DNA of 64,000 bases, taken from contig NZ_AP023174.1 of NCBI RefSeq assembly GCF_013426895.1, positions 1,240,001 through 1,304,000 on the forward strand, read 5' to 3'. Positions 21,037 to 29,354 of this stretch are shown here, piece after piece (position 1 is the stretch's first letter; every line of letters starts with the position of its first letter). This DNA is from Paraburkholderia largidicola. Its GTDB lineage: Bacteria; Pseudomonadota; Gammaproteobacteria; Burkholderiales; Burkholderiaceae. The translations under genes were made by a program, and so were the position numbers. The notes under the pieces were generated by a model. That model was not told the DNA's origin and did not search any database. It saw only the letters and a program-made list of their open reading frames with translations.

Positions 21037-21406
21037 GCCGGGGTGATGAAATTGGTAAACATAGCGGACTTAAAGCATTGAGTGCCCAGCCGGAAACGGC
21101 CGGTGCAGAACCCTTCAAATTCGGCGAAACCCCTGAATGCGCGCGATTCACGCGGTGCAACGAGGCAACGCCGAGCCAAGCCCGTTTTCTTTCCTGCCGA
21201 TGCGGGACGGAAGGCGCGGAAGGTGTAGAGACTAGACGGGGGGCGCCTTAGGCGATGGGTGTGCAATACGCGCATCGCGATGGCGAAGGCATAGTCCAGC
21301 GCACGAACGTTTGCTGTCAGGTCGTAGCAGACGGCGTCGAAAGACGTAGTGTGACGAAAATCCGCCGCTTAACAGCTTGCCGGTTCGAGTCCGGTCCCCG
21401 GCACCA
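21037..21406 (+). tRNA. tRNA-Leu(UAA), interrupted by a group I intron
   Basis: The 5' exon 21037-21071 (GCCGGGG ... GCGGACTT) and the 3' exon 21357-21406 (AAAATCCGCC ... CCCCGGCACCA) join to an 85-nt class II tRNA. The acceptor stem is GCCGGGG/CCCCGGC. The anticodon arm is GCGGA-CUUAAAA-UCCGC with anticodon UAA, followed by a long variable arm, T-arm GCCGG-TTCGAGT-CCGGT and encoded CCA. The intron lies after U34. The gene is alone, between the divergent lacI gene and the ECF sigma gene on the other strand. Confidence 0.95.
21072..21356 (+). ncRNA. Group I intron in the tRNA-Leu anticodon loop (285 nt)
   Basis: The intron starts AAAGCATTGAGTGCC after the exon U and ends with G (GTGTGACG), as group I introns do. 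Exon ACUU can pair with intron GAGU to give P1 with a U-G wobble at the splice site. The conserved core elements are present in order: P (GGUGCAGAACCC, 21102-21113), Q (AAUUCGGCGAAACCC, 21118-21132), R (GUGUAGAGACUAGACGG, 21223-21239) and S (GAAGGCAUAGUCC, 21285-21297). ACUA of R and UAGU of S form P7. No homing endonuclease frame is present. It is the small, probably self-splicing tRNA type (IC3-like by position and size). Confidence 0.93.
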
Positions 21407-21473
21407 GGACACCCCTCACGCTCATATCAGTTGAGCGACGCGTCGCGATGCGTTTTCGGACGCGGACGCTTCG

Positions 21474-22010
21474 TCAAACCTCCCCCAACAAATACTCCCG
21501 CGCCATCACCCTCGCGCGATGCAAGCGGCTCTTCGTCGCTGCCGCCGTCATCCCCAGCCTGGCGGCGATTTCGCCGATCGTCAGCTCTTCGAAATCGCGC
21601 AGCAAGATCACATCGCGATAATCCGCGGGCAGCGATTCCAGCGCCGCCACCAGTTCCAGCCGCAACGTGTCGCTACTGTGGATAGCCAGCCAGCGGTCGA
21701 CGCGTTCCTCGTCGTAAGGATCGAAGTCGAACGCGCGGCGCCCGAGCCGCCGGCATTCGCGCCGCACGACGGCGAACAGCCACCCTGAGAACGCGGCCAG
21801 CGCCCGCACCGATCCAATCTTGCGCGACACGATCCACAGCACCTCCTGCACCGCATCGTCGACATCGGAAATCATGCAGTGGCGCTGCGCGTAGCGGCGG
21901 ATATCCGGTTGGTAAAGGCGCAGCAGCCGTTCGAGCGCGGCGGGGTCGCCCGAGCGCGCGGCCGTCACGGTGTCGAGGCGCTCGTCCGGCGCGGGAACGC
22001 TCGCGTGCAC
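21474..22010 (-). CDS. ECF-type RNA polymerase sigma factor
   Basis: The 178-residue protein has sigma region 2 (ALERLLRLYQPDIRRYAQRH ... DVDDAVQEVLWIVSRKI) and region 4 (ALESLPADYRDVILLRDFEE followed by LTIGEIAARLGMTAAATKSR). Length and layout fit an ECF sigma factor. The GTG start at 22010 begins 1 nt after the stop of the DUF2892 gene, so the two are co-translated. No anti-sigma gene follows. The DUF2892 membrane protein is the only partner in the operon. A longer frame to 22160 is an artefact of overlap with that gene. Confidence 0.9.
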   Translation of the reverse strand: MHASVPAPDERLDTVTAARSGDPAALERLLRLYQPDIRRYAQRHCMISDVDDAVQEVLWIVSRKIGSVRALAAFSGWLFAVVRRECRRLGRRAFDFDPYDEERVDRWLAIHSSDTLRLELVAALESLPADYRDVILLRDFEELTIGEIAARLGMTAAATKSRLHRARVMAREYLLGEV

Positions 22011-22011
22011 G

Positions 22012-22239
22012 TCAGCCCTTCGCCTGCGCGCGGATTTGCGCCTTCTGCAGGCGCCGCCCGACCAGCGCACATGCCGGGCAAAACCCCACCAGACCCGACA
22101 CGACGATGCCCAGCGCCGCGATCGCGACGATGATCCCGACGGCGCCCGTCCAGAACGCAATCGACAGCACGGCGACCGCGATTCCCACGATCACGCGTGC
22201 AATCCTTTCCCAGACGGGTACATTCTTCACATAAAACAT
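22012..22239 (-). CDS. DUF2892 membrane protein (YgaP-like membrane domain)
   Basis: The 75-residue protein MFYVKNVPVWERIARVIVGI ... continues with two transmembrane helices and the motif GFCPACALVGRRL. This CPxC-type turn ends the DUF2892 domain and resembles the membrane part of YgaP. It precedes the ECF sigma gene by one base. It could serve as a membrane sensor or redox-linked partner for the sigma factor (inference). GGAGCCAACG precedes the ATG. Confidence 0.88.
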   Translation of the reverse strand: MFYVKNVPVWERIARVIVGIAVAVLSIAFWTGAVGIIVAIAALGIVVSGLVGFCPACALVGRRLQKAQIRAQAKG

Positions 22240-22471
22240 CGTTGGCTCCTAAGCTCGTTCGAGGACGTCCCTCGGCAGCTAAGAGGCGGCAGATTCGCAA
22301 ACGGATTCGCGGGATCGAAAATTTTCTCGTGCTTTCCTTCCGGCAAAGCGCGTCGAGCGGCTCGCCCAGTGTAAGAGCCCGATAGGCGGCCTGCAGCGCA
22401 CAGCCATCGCCATCCCACGCCCATTCGTCTACAGTATCCCGCTGACACCAAACCCAACGGGAGAAAGCAGC

Positions 22472-23092
22472 ATGCAACTGATCGGCATGATGGATTCGCC
22501 TTACGTCCGGCGCGTCGCCATTTCGCTCGCCGTGCTCGGCCTGCCGTTCGAGCACCAGAGCGTATCGGTGTTCCGGCACTTCGACGCGTTCGCGAAGATC
22601 AATCCCGTGGTCAAGGCCCCGACCTTCATCGCCGACGACGGCACGCTGCTGATCGATTCGTCGCTGATCCTCGATTATCTCGACCATCTGAGCGCGCCCG
22701 ACCAGCGCCTGATACCCGCGGACCCAGCCGGGCGCCTGAAGGCGCTGAGCCTGATCGGCTTCGCGCTCGCGGCCTGCGAAAAGACCATGCAGAACGTCTA
22801 CGAGTTGAATCTGCGTCCCGCCGAGCGCCAGCATCAACCGTGGATCGAGCGCGTCCAGACGCAACTGTTCGCTGCGTACGACCATCTGGAGACGGCCATC
22901 GCGGGCCGCGAAGGAAACGGCTGGCTGTTGGGCGACCGTCTGATGCGGCCGGACATCACGCTGGCCGTCACGTGGCGATTCCAGCAGTTCATGCTGCCCG
23001 ATCTCGTCGATCCCGCGCGTTACCCCGCGCTGGCTGCATTCTCGAAGCGGGCCGAAGCGCTGCAGGAATTCATCGCCGCGCCGCTCGAATGA
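22472..23092 (+). CDS. Glutathione S-transferase family protein (YibF-like)
   Basis: The 206-residue protein has an N-terminal thioredoxin-like domain with MDSPYVRRVAISLAVLGLPF (Ser10 near the catalytic position), the glutathione-binding NPVVKAPTFIADDG and LIDSSLILDYLD segments, and an all-helical C-terminal domain. This matches the YibF/uncharacterised bacterial GST group. A GGGAGAAAG ribosome site precedes the ATG. It is monocistronic. The physiological substrate is unknown. Confidence 0.9.
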   Translation: MQLIGMMDSPYVRRVAISLAVLGLPFEHQSVSVFRHFDAFAKINPVVKAPTFIADDGTLLIDSSLILDYLDHLSAPDQRLIPADPAGRLKALSLIGFALAACEKTMQNVYELNLRPAERQHQPWIERVQTQLFAAYDHLETAIAGREGNGWLLGDRLMRPDITLAVTWRFQQFMLPDLVDPARYPALAAFSKRAEALQEFIAAPLE

Positions 23093-23310
23093 CCGTTCTT
23101 TTATGGCCCGCCAATGGCCCGCGCAACCGGCTGCAGCGGGCCCATAACCATACGGCGCAAGGCGTTGCGGGATTGTTCTGCTCCGTCGACAACTATCTTC
23201 GCGATTAGCTCATTTATCCCTAACACTTCGCTCTCTACAATCCACCCATCGAAACTTTTTATGCAGATCGACGTCGTGCCCGATACGCGGCGTCATTGAT
23301 GGGAGTAGCC

Positions 23311-23502
23311 ATGAGAGCGATCATCGAACGACAGCTTTATCACCCGGCCGTAGTGCTGCCGATGGTGTCGCTCATCCAGATCATGGTGCAGGTCGACTTC
23401 AATCTGAGCCAGGCGGGTTTCGTCGTCGCGACGAACGGCGCGCGCGCCGCGCTGCAACGCTCGCGCGAACTGATCTGCTCGCTGCATCATTGCGATGCAT
23501 GA
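23311..23502 (+). CDS. Hypothetical 63-aa protein
   Basis: The frame encodes MRAIIERQLYHPAVVLPMVS, then a mostly hydrophobic mid part and a tail ending CSLHHCDA. A GGGAG sequence lies 6 nt before the ATG. No family is recognised. A central stretch LPMVSLIQIMVQV could be one membrane helix or a buried strand. It may be a real small gene or a spurious frame. The GC-rich third codon positions and good ribosome site favour a gene. Confidence 0.45.
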   Translation: MRAIIERQLYHPAVVLPMVSLIQIMVQVDFNLSQAGFVVATNGARAALQRSRELICSLHHCDA

Positions 23503-23630
23503 TTCGCGCGGCATGATGCGCTGAACGACGTCCGAACGACCCACGTTTCACCCACCGGGACTCACCCCTTCGAGAAACACACGGCTGGCGTAAGATGACC
23601 GACTCGCACACGCGATTCGGGAGATCTGCC

Positions 23631-25034
23631 ATGCCACAGCATTTCGACGCCATCGTGATCGGCACGGGACAGGGCGGTTCGCCCCTCGCCGTGCGTCTTG
23701 CGGAGAACGGCCGCAAGACGGCCGTCATCGAACGTGACAAGTTTGGCGGGACCTGTGTGAACGTCGGCTGCACGCCGACCAAGGCGTATGTGGCGAGCGC
23801 ACGCACCGCGCATGTCGCGCGCCGCGCAGCCGATTATGGCGTGCACATTGCGGGTGATGTCAGCGTCGATCTCGCGCAGGTGAAGGCCCGCAAAGACAAG
23901 ATCATCGGCCAGTCGCGCGACGGCGTCGAAAAGTGGCTGCGCAGTACGGAAAACGTCACCGTCTTCAAAGGCCATGCGCGTCTCACCGGCCCGCATGCGC
24001 TCACCGTTACCGATCCCGAAAGCGGCAACGTGCTGGCCGAACTGGAGGCCGACGAAATCTTCATCAACACTGGTACGCGCGCTGTCATTCCGAAGCTCGA
24101 AGGACTCGAGCGCATTCGCTATCACACGAATTCGACGCTACTCGATCTGACCGACTTGCCAGAACATCTGGCCATCGTCGGCGGCAGTTATATCGCGCTC
24201 GAATTCGCGCAGGTGTTCCGCCGCTTTGGCAGCCGCGTGACGGTGATCGTGCGCGGCGACCGTGTGCTCACGCGCGAGGACGAAGACTTCGCGCGCAACG
24301 TGCAGAAAGTGCTCACGCGCGAGGGCATCGAATTCCGCTTCGGCGCCGAGCCCTCACGTGTCGAGCCGTTGCACGAGAGCGGCGATGGCGTGCGTGTGTT
24401 CTTCGGCGCTGATCCCGCACCCCTCGAAGCATCGCATCTGCTATTCGCAACAGGCCGACGCCCGAATACCGACGATCTCGGTCTCGACGCGGCCGGCGTC
24501 AGTGTCGACAAGCACGGCACGATTCCCGTCGACGGCCAGTTGCGCACGAATGTGCCCGGCGTGTGGGCGATCGGCGATGTGAACGGGCGCGGCGCGTTCA
24601 CGCATACCTCTTACGACGACTATCAGATCGTCTCGGCGAATCTGTTCGACGGCGGCAAGCGCAGTGTCGACGACCGGATCATGGCGTACGCAGTATTCGT
24701 CGATCCGCCGCTTGCGCGTGTCGGCCTGTCCGAGCACGACGTGCGCACGAGCGGCCGCGATGCGCTGATCGCGACAATGCCGATGACGCGCGTCGGCCGC
24801 GCGCGCGAGAAGGGCGAGACGGACGGCTTCATGAAGGTGCTCGTCGACAACGCGTCGAAGCAGATCCTCGGCGCGACGATTTACGGTGTCGACGGCGACG
24901 AGGCGATTCATACGTTCATCGACATCATGACGGCGCGCGCGCCCTACACGACGCTGCAGTTCGCCATGCATATCCACCCGACGATCAGCGAGCTGGTCCC
25001 GACGCTGCTCGACGGCCTCGCGCCGCTGAAGTGA
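23631..25034 (+). CDS. FAD-dependent disulfide oxidoreductase (MerA-like)
   Basis: The 467-residue flavoprotein has the pyridine nucleotide-disulfide oxidoreductase plan: GTGQGGSPLAVRLAENG for FAD, redox-active pair Cys42/Cys47 in GGTCVNVGCTPTKAYV, NAD(P) site IVGGSYIALEFAQVF, second FAD site TNVPGVWAIGDVN, and a C-terminal dimerisation domain with AMHIHPTISELVPTLL that supplies the His-Glu base. It lacks the N-terminal heavy-metal domain and the C-terminal CysCys pair of true mercuric reductase, and no mer genes are nearby, so mercury reduction is unlikely. The start MPQHFDAIVIGTG is preferred over 23595. A cupin gene follows 11 bp later. Confidence 0.9.
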   Translation: MPQHFDAIVIGTGQGGSPLAVRLAENGRKTAVIERDKFGGTCVNVGCTPTKAYVASARTAHVARRAADYGVHIAGDVSVDLAQVKARKDKIIGQSRDGVEKWLRSTENVTVFKGHARLTGPHALTVTDPESGNVLAELEADEIFINTGTRAVIPKLEGLERIRYHTNSTLLDLTDLPEHLAIVGGSYIALEFAQVFRRFGSRVTVIVRGDRVLTREDEDFARNVQKVLTREGIEFRFGAEPSRVEPLHESGDGVRVFFGADPAPLEASHLLFATGRRPNTDDLGLDAAGVSVDKHGTIPVDGQLRTNVPGVWAIGDVNGRGAFTHTSYDDYQIVSANLFDGGKRSVDDRIMAYAVFVDPPLARVGLSEHDVRTSGRDALIATMPMTRVGRAREKGETDGFMKVLVDNASKQILGATIYGVDGDEAIHTFIDIMTARAPYTTLQFAMHIHPTISELVPTLLDGLAPLK

Positions 25035-25045
25035 GGTCGCCACAC

Positions 25046-25378
25046 ATGCAACTGCAAACGGGCAATCTGTTCAGGGGTGAAGCGAAGCGTGACGGCGAAG
25101 AGCGGATCGACGTGCTCGTTACGGGACAGCGCCTGAACGTGGAGCGCATCGTATCGATGGGGCATACGAGTCCCGCCGGCTTCTGGTACGACGACTCGCG
25201 CGCCGAATGGGTCGTGCTGCTGTCGGGCGCGGCCGTGCTCGAGTTCGAGGAAGACGCGACGCTGCACGACATGCGTCCCGGCGACTACGTGCTGATCGGG
25301 CCGCATTGCAGGCATCGCGTGGCGTGGACGCATGAGACGGAACAGACCGTGTGGCTCGCGATCTATCACGAGCCATGA
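25046..25378 (+). CDS. Small cupin-domain protein
   Basis: The 110-residue protein is a single beta-barrel cupin. The strands around EWVVLLSGAAVLEFEEDA and the second motif MRPGDYVLIGPHCRHRVAWT are clear. His within the second motif is retained, while motif 1 lacks the usual HxH, so metal binding may be altered. It lies 11 bp after the disulfide oxidoreductase, implying co-transcription. Function unknown. Confidence 0.85.
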   Translation: MQLQTGNLFRGEAKRDGEERIDVLVTGQRLNVERIVSMGHTSPAGFWYDDSRAEWVVLLSGAAVLEFEEDATLHDMRPGDYVLIGPHCRHRVAWTHETEQTVWLAIYHEP

Positions 25379-25500
25379 GACGAGCCCTGTATTTGACCAT
25401 GATCGACAGCCCGGCCTGTGATCGCGGATAATCGGCAGCGGCGGCGTAGGGCCTCGCCTGCGTCGATTGAACAACCAGATCCGCAACAGGAACCGGGCAG

Positions 25501-26076
<576 letters not shown>

Positions 26077-26079
26077 CGG

Positions 26080-26265
26080 ATGCTCGCGCGCGTCCCCCGT
26101 TTTCTCGCCGCGCTGACGATGGCGGGGCGCGTGTGAGGACCGACGCTCGGCGTGCTGTCGGCATTCGCATGCGGCGCGGTCGTGTCAGTGCTCGTGCAGG
26201 GCGCGACGAAGCGGCGGGTCGCGATGTCGCGCAAGCCACGCGCGCCGCTGGCCGCGCTCGATTGA
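26080..26265 (+). pseudogene. Possible decayed small membrane-protein gene
   Basis: From ATG 26080 (4 nt after the channel stop) a 61-codon reading frame runs MLARVPRFLAALTMAGRV, then a TGA at 26134, then GPTLGVLSAFACGAVVSVLV with a basic tail ending APLAALD. The part after the stop reads like the last transmembrane helix and tail of a membrane protein. The call rests on the single in-frame stop and codon usage like the neighbours. No family can be named. Confidence 0.3.
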
Positions 26266-26284
26266 GATCTTTCAGGAACGCACG

Positions 26285-26767
26285 ATGACGACGCGCCGCA
26301 CGCAATCTTCACGCATCGGCCTGATTTCGGACACGCACAATCTCGTGCGACCCGAGGCGCTGGCGTGGCTGGCGGGGTGCGACGCGATCGTTCATGCGGG
26401 CGACATCTGCAATCAGGCAGTGCTCGATGCGCTGGCACCCATCGCGCCGTTGACGGTCGTGCGCGGCAACAACGACACGGGTTCATGGGCCTCGTCGATT
26501 CCAACCCACGCGACGCTCGATGTGCAACAGGTGAGGATCTTCGTCGTTCACGATATCGCCGACGTGCCGCGCAATCTGCATGACGAGGGCGTGCGCGTTG
26601 TCGTGACCGGGCACTCGCACAAGCCGCTGATCGTCGAGCGCGACGGCGTGCTGTTCGTCAATCCCGGCAGCGCGGGGCCGCGCCGCTTCAGGCTGCCGAT
26701 TTCGGCGGGCATCTTGACGATCGACGGCGCGCATGTCGAAGCCACGCTGCATACGCTCACCCCATAA
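26285..26767 (+). CDS. YfcE/MJ0936-type metallophosphoesterase
   Basis: The 160-residue calcineurin-like phosphoesterase shows the metal motifs GLISDTHN, IVHAGDI, VRGNND, VVHD and VTGHSHKPLI, in the order of the YfcE family. These act on small phosphodiesters such as bis-pNPP in vitro, with natural substrates poorly known. AGGAAC precedes the ATG. The stop codon sits at the left edge of a bidirectional terminator. Confidence 0.93.
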   Translation: MTTRRTQSSRIGLISDTHNLVRPEALAWLAGCDAIVHAGDICNQAVLDALAPIAPLTVVRGNNDTGSWASSIPTHATLDVQQVRIFVVHDIADVPRNLHDEGVRVVVTGHSHKPLIVERDGVLFVNPGSAGPRRFRLPISAGILTIDGAHVEATLHTLTP

Positions 26768-26800
26768 AAAAACGGGTCAGCCGAAGCTGACCCGTTTCAA
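26766..26800. terminator. Bidirectional terminator between yfcE-type gene and proP-type gene
   Basis: AAACGGGTCAGC and GCTGACCCGTTT form a 12-bp stem over a CGAA tetraloop. The minus strand has a longer T run, so it chiefly ends the ProP-like gene. Confidence 0.88.
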
Positions 26801-26823
26801 TTCAATGCGTGAACCGATGATGC

Positions 26824-28293
26824 TTATGCACGCGCCGTCACAGCGGCTGCATACGCTTCGTCGATTTCCTCGGCTTCACGCTCGCCGCGCAGCACGGCAT
26901 GCGCTTCCGCACGCGTCGCGACGCAGGGACCCGAGCCGAGCAACGGCTTGCGAGCCGTCTCGCGCAGTGCGAGCACCGACACGATACCGATGATCGACGC
27001 GCCCATCAGGTAGTACGCCGGCATCATCAGATTGCCGGTGCGGTCCACCAGCCATGCCGTCACCAGCGGCGTCGTACCGCCGAACAGCGACACCGACACG
27101 TTGAAGCCGATCGCCAGCGCGCCGTAACGAATCTTCGTCGGGAACAGGGCGGGCAGCGACGACGGCATCACGCCCGTGAACGTCGACAGCAACGCGCCGA
27201 GAATCAGCAGGCCGGCGAACACGGGCAGGACCGTGCCCATACGGATCAGCAGCAGCGCCGGGATCGACAGCACGAACAGACCCACGCAACCGAGCAGCAT
27301 GACGGGCTTGCGGCCGATCTTGTCCGACAGGTGGCCCGCGTAGAGCGTCATCGGCATCATCAGCACCATCACGAGCAGCACGAGGAACAGGCCGTGCGAT
27401 TCGTTGAAGTGCAGCGTCGCCGACAGATAACTCGGCAGATACGACAACGCCATGTAATCGGTCACGTTGAAGATCAGTACGAGGCCGACGCACAGCAGCA
27501 GCGGCTTCCATTGCTGCGCGAGCAGTTCGACGAAGCTCTGCTTCGGACGGGACAATTCGTCCGCTTCACGCGCTTCCGCTTCCTTCTTGAAGGCGGGCGT
27601 TTCTTCGAGCTTCATCCGGATATACAGGCCGACCAGACCCAGCGGACCCGCGATGAAGAACGGCACACGCCAGCCCCACGACAGCAGCGCTTCCTGCGAC
27701 AGCGTCGCCGTCAGCACGGCAACCGTGCCGGCGCCGAGGATATAGCCGACCAGCGTGCCGAATTCGAGGAAGCTGCCCGCGAAGCCGCGGCGGCGATCCG
27801 TCGCAAACTCGGCGATGAAGGTGGCTGCGCCGCCATATTCACCACCCGTCGAAAAGCCCTGCACCAGACGCGCAACGAGCAGCAGCGCGGGCGCGAGAAT
27901 GCCGATCGAGCCATAGCTCGGAATCAGACCGATCGCGAAGGTGCCGACGGCCATCATGATCATCGTCATCGCGAGCACGCGCTGACGGCCGATGCGGTCG
28001 CCGAGCGGGCCGAACACCATGCCGCCGATGGGGCGCACCAGGAACGCGGCGGCGAACGTGCCGAAGGTCGCGATCAACTGCGCCGACGGACTGCTCGACG
28101 GGAAGAACACTTTGCCGAGCGTGACAGCGATATAGCTGTACACGCCGAAATCGAACCATTCCATGGCGTTGCCGAGCGCCATGGCGCCGACGGCACGTTT
28201 GAGAAGGGAATTGTCGACGACGGTGATGTCGTCGAGAGTCAGGCTGTTGTCTTTGTTTTTATGTCGCCAGAAACCGTTGCTGGAAGCGGTCAA
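26824..28293 (-). CDS. ProP-like MFS symporter (glycine betaine/proline type)
   Basis: The 489-residue carrier carries the metabolite:H+ symporter signatures NAMEWFDFGVYSYIAVTLGK, RPIGGMVFGPLGDRIGRQRV and RLVQGFSTGGEYGGAATFIA, which identify the ProP/ShiA/KgtP group. It is closest by eye to ProP. The start is the TTG at 28293 (product MTASSNGFWRHKNKD) with CATAGGAGC upstream. The 548-codon frame to 28470 has no such ribosome site. A C-terminal extension with acidic residues (EREAEEIDEAYAAAV) could form the short coiled coil that modulates ProP osmosensing, which is inference. It probably imports osmoprotectants. Confidence 0.88.
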   Translation of the reverse strand: MTASSNGFWRHKNKDNSLTLDDITVVDNSLLKRAVGAMALGNAMEWFDFGVYSYIAVTLGKVFFPSSSPSAQLIATFGTFAAAFLVRPIGGMVFGPLGDRIGRQRVLAMTMIMMAVGTFAIGLIPSYGSIGILAPALLLVARLVQGFSTGGEYGGAATFIAEFATDRRRGFAGSFLEFGTLVGYILGAGTVAVLTATLSQEALLSWGWRVPFFIAGPLGLVGLYIRMKLEETPAFKKEAEAREADELSRPKQSFVELLAQQWKPLLLCVGLVLIFNVTDYMALSYLPSYLSATLHFNESHGLFLVLLVMVLMMPMTLYAGHLSDKIGRKPVMLLGCVGLFVLSIPALLLIRMGTVLPVFAGLLILGALLSTFTGVMPSSLPALFPTKIRYGALAIGFNVSVSLFGGTTPLVTAWLVDRTGNLMMPAYYLMGASIIGIVSVLALRETARKPLLGSGPCVATRAEAHAVLRGEREAEEIDEAYAAAVTARA

Positions 28294-28963
28294 GGTACAA
28301 GCTCCTATGACTGCGGCCGAACGCAAAAAGCGCTCCGCCACGGATTGCTGGAAAGTGCAGTTTCGCGAGCGGTCGATGCGAACAGGCGTAACGCCCCGCA
28401 CGGACCACGCAAAGGCGTGCTGCGCAGACGTGCATAAGCACTTTGCGCAGAAAAAGTAACGCCCGTGCATCGCGAAGGTCGTCGCGAAATTGCACTTGAT
28501 AGTTGCTGCTAAACGTTGGTACCCACGTGGCCGTGCAGGGGGGCAGATACCGGAGGACAGTCACGCACGCGGTGCGCTCATGCCGCTTGAAAAGGCTTGA
28601 AACGAAAAAGGCCGGCGAGGCGTCGCTCTGGATCGCGCCGATCAGACCGACGCGATTTGCAACGAAACAACCGACAAGCCTTCTTGTATAAAAAACAATT
28701 CAATCCGAACCCGGCGCGCTTGGCGGCCACGGTGCAAACTGAACGCGAATGAAGGGTTAATGCTGTTAGAACGAGGCACATGATAGCACGATAAGCGAGG
28801 ATCGTGCAAACCGCTGGTCCGACGTGGGGCGGGGAAGGGCGCGCAATCCGTTGCCTGGCGGGGGATTGCGGGAATTCGGCGGGGGCTGAAAAGGCGGCTC
28901 GGGATTAACGGTTTCGTTCAATTTGCCGGCCGCAGCGGACCGACCCGGCGGACGGAAACCGGC
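28294..28963. other. Long gene-free region upstream of the ProP-like gene
   Basis: I see no gene in this 670-bp stretch. Frames here are short and lack ribosome sites. It should hold the ProP-type promoter on the minus strand, but no site can be named with confidence. Confidence 0.5.
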
Positions 28964-28997
28964 GAAAAAAATCCGCGCACCGGGCGCGGATTTTTTG
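28964..28997. terminator. Terminator after yggX
   Basis: ATCCGCGC and GCGCGGAT pair over ACCGG, flanked by seven A on the left and six T on the right, so it can act in both directions. It lies 27 bp beyond the yggX stop. Confidence 0.9.
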
Positions 28998-29023
28998 CCT
29001 GTCGCGAGTTGTAGCCGCGAAGA

Positions 29024-29299
29024 TCAGCTTTCCGCGGGCGGCACGTAGCCCGTTGCCTGATCGGCGCCTTCGCCGAAGAAGAACTTTTCCGTCTGCTTCA
29101 TCAGATACTGACGTGCGCGCGGATCGGCCATGTTCAGGCGGTTTTCGTTGATCAGCATGGTCTGCTGCTTGAGCCATTGCTGCCATGCTTCCTTCGAGAC
29201 GCTCTCGTAGATCCGTTTGCCGAGTTCGCCCGGCAGCGGCGGGAAATCGAGACCTTCGGCTTCCTTGCCGAGCTTCGTGCATTGAACCATGCGAGTCAT
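29024..29299 (-). CDS. yggX: Fe(II)-trafficking / oxidative-damage protection protein YggX
   Basis: The 91-residue protein [20 protein letters not shown] ... [20 protein letters not shown] ... [20 protein letters not shown] matches YggX along its full length, including the single N-terminal Cys that is needed for protection of Fe-S enzymes. It is thought to act in iron handling and Fe-S cluster repair. It follows argA by 55 bp on the same strand and ends in a strong terminator, so argA-yggX can be one unit. Confidence 0.95.
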   Translation of the reverse strand: MTRMVQCTKLGKEAEGLDFPPLPGELGKRIYESVSKEAWQQWLKQQTMLINENRLNMADPRARQYLMKQTEKFFFGEGADQATGYVPPAES

Positions 29300-29354
29300 G
29301 CTGTGCTTCTCCTGTAATCGATGTGGAACGGCGGCGCGTCGTTATTGTGAGCGC

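Noticed and set aside
23631..25034. Mercury-resistance reductase
   Set aside because: No N-terminal metal-binding domain, no C-terminal Cys pair, and no other mer genes nearby.
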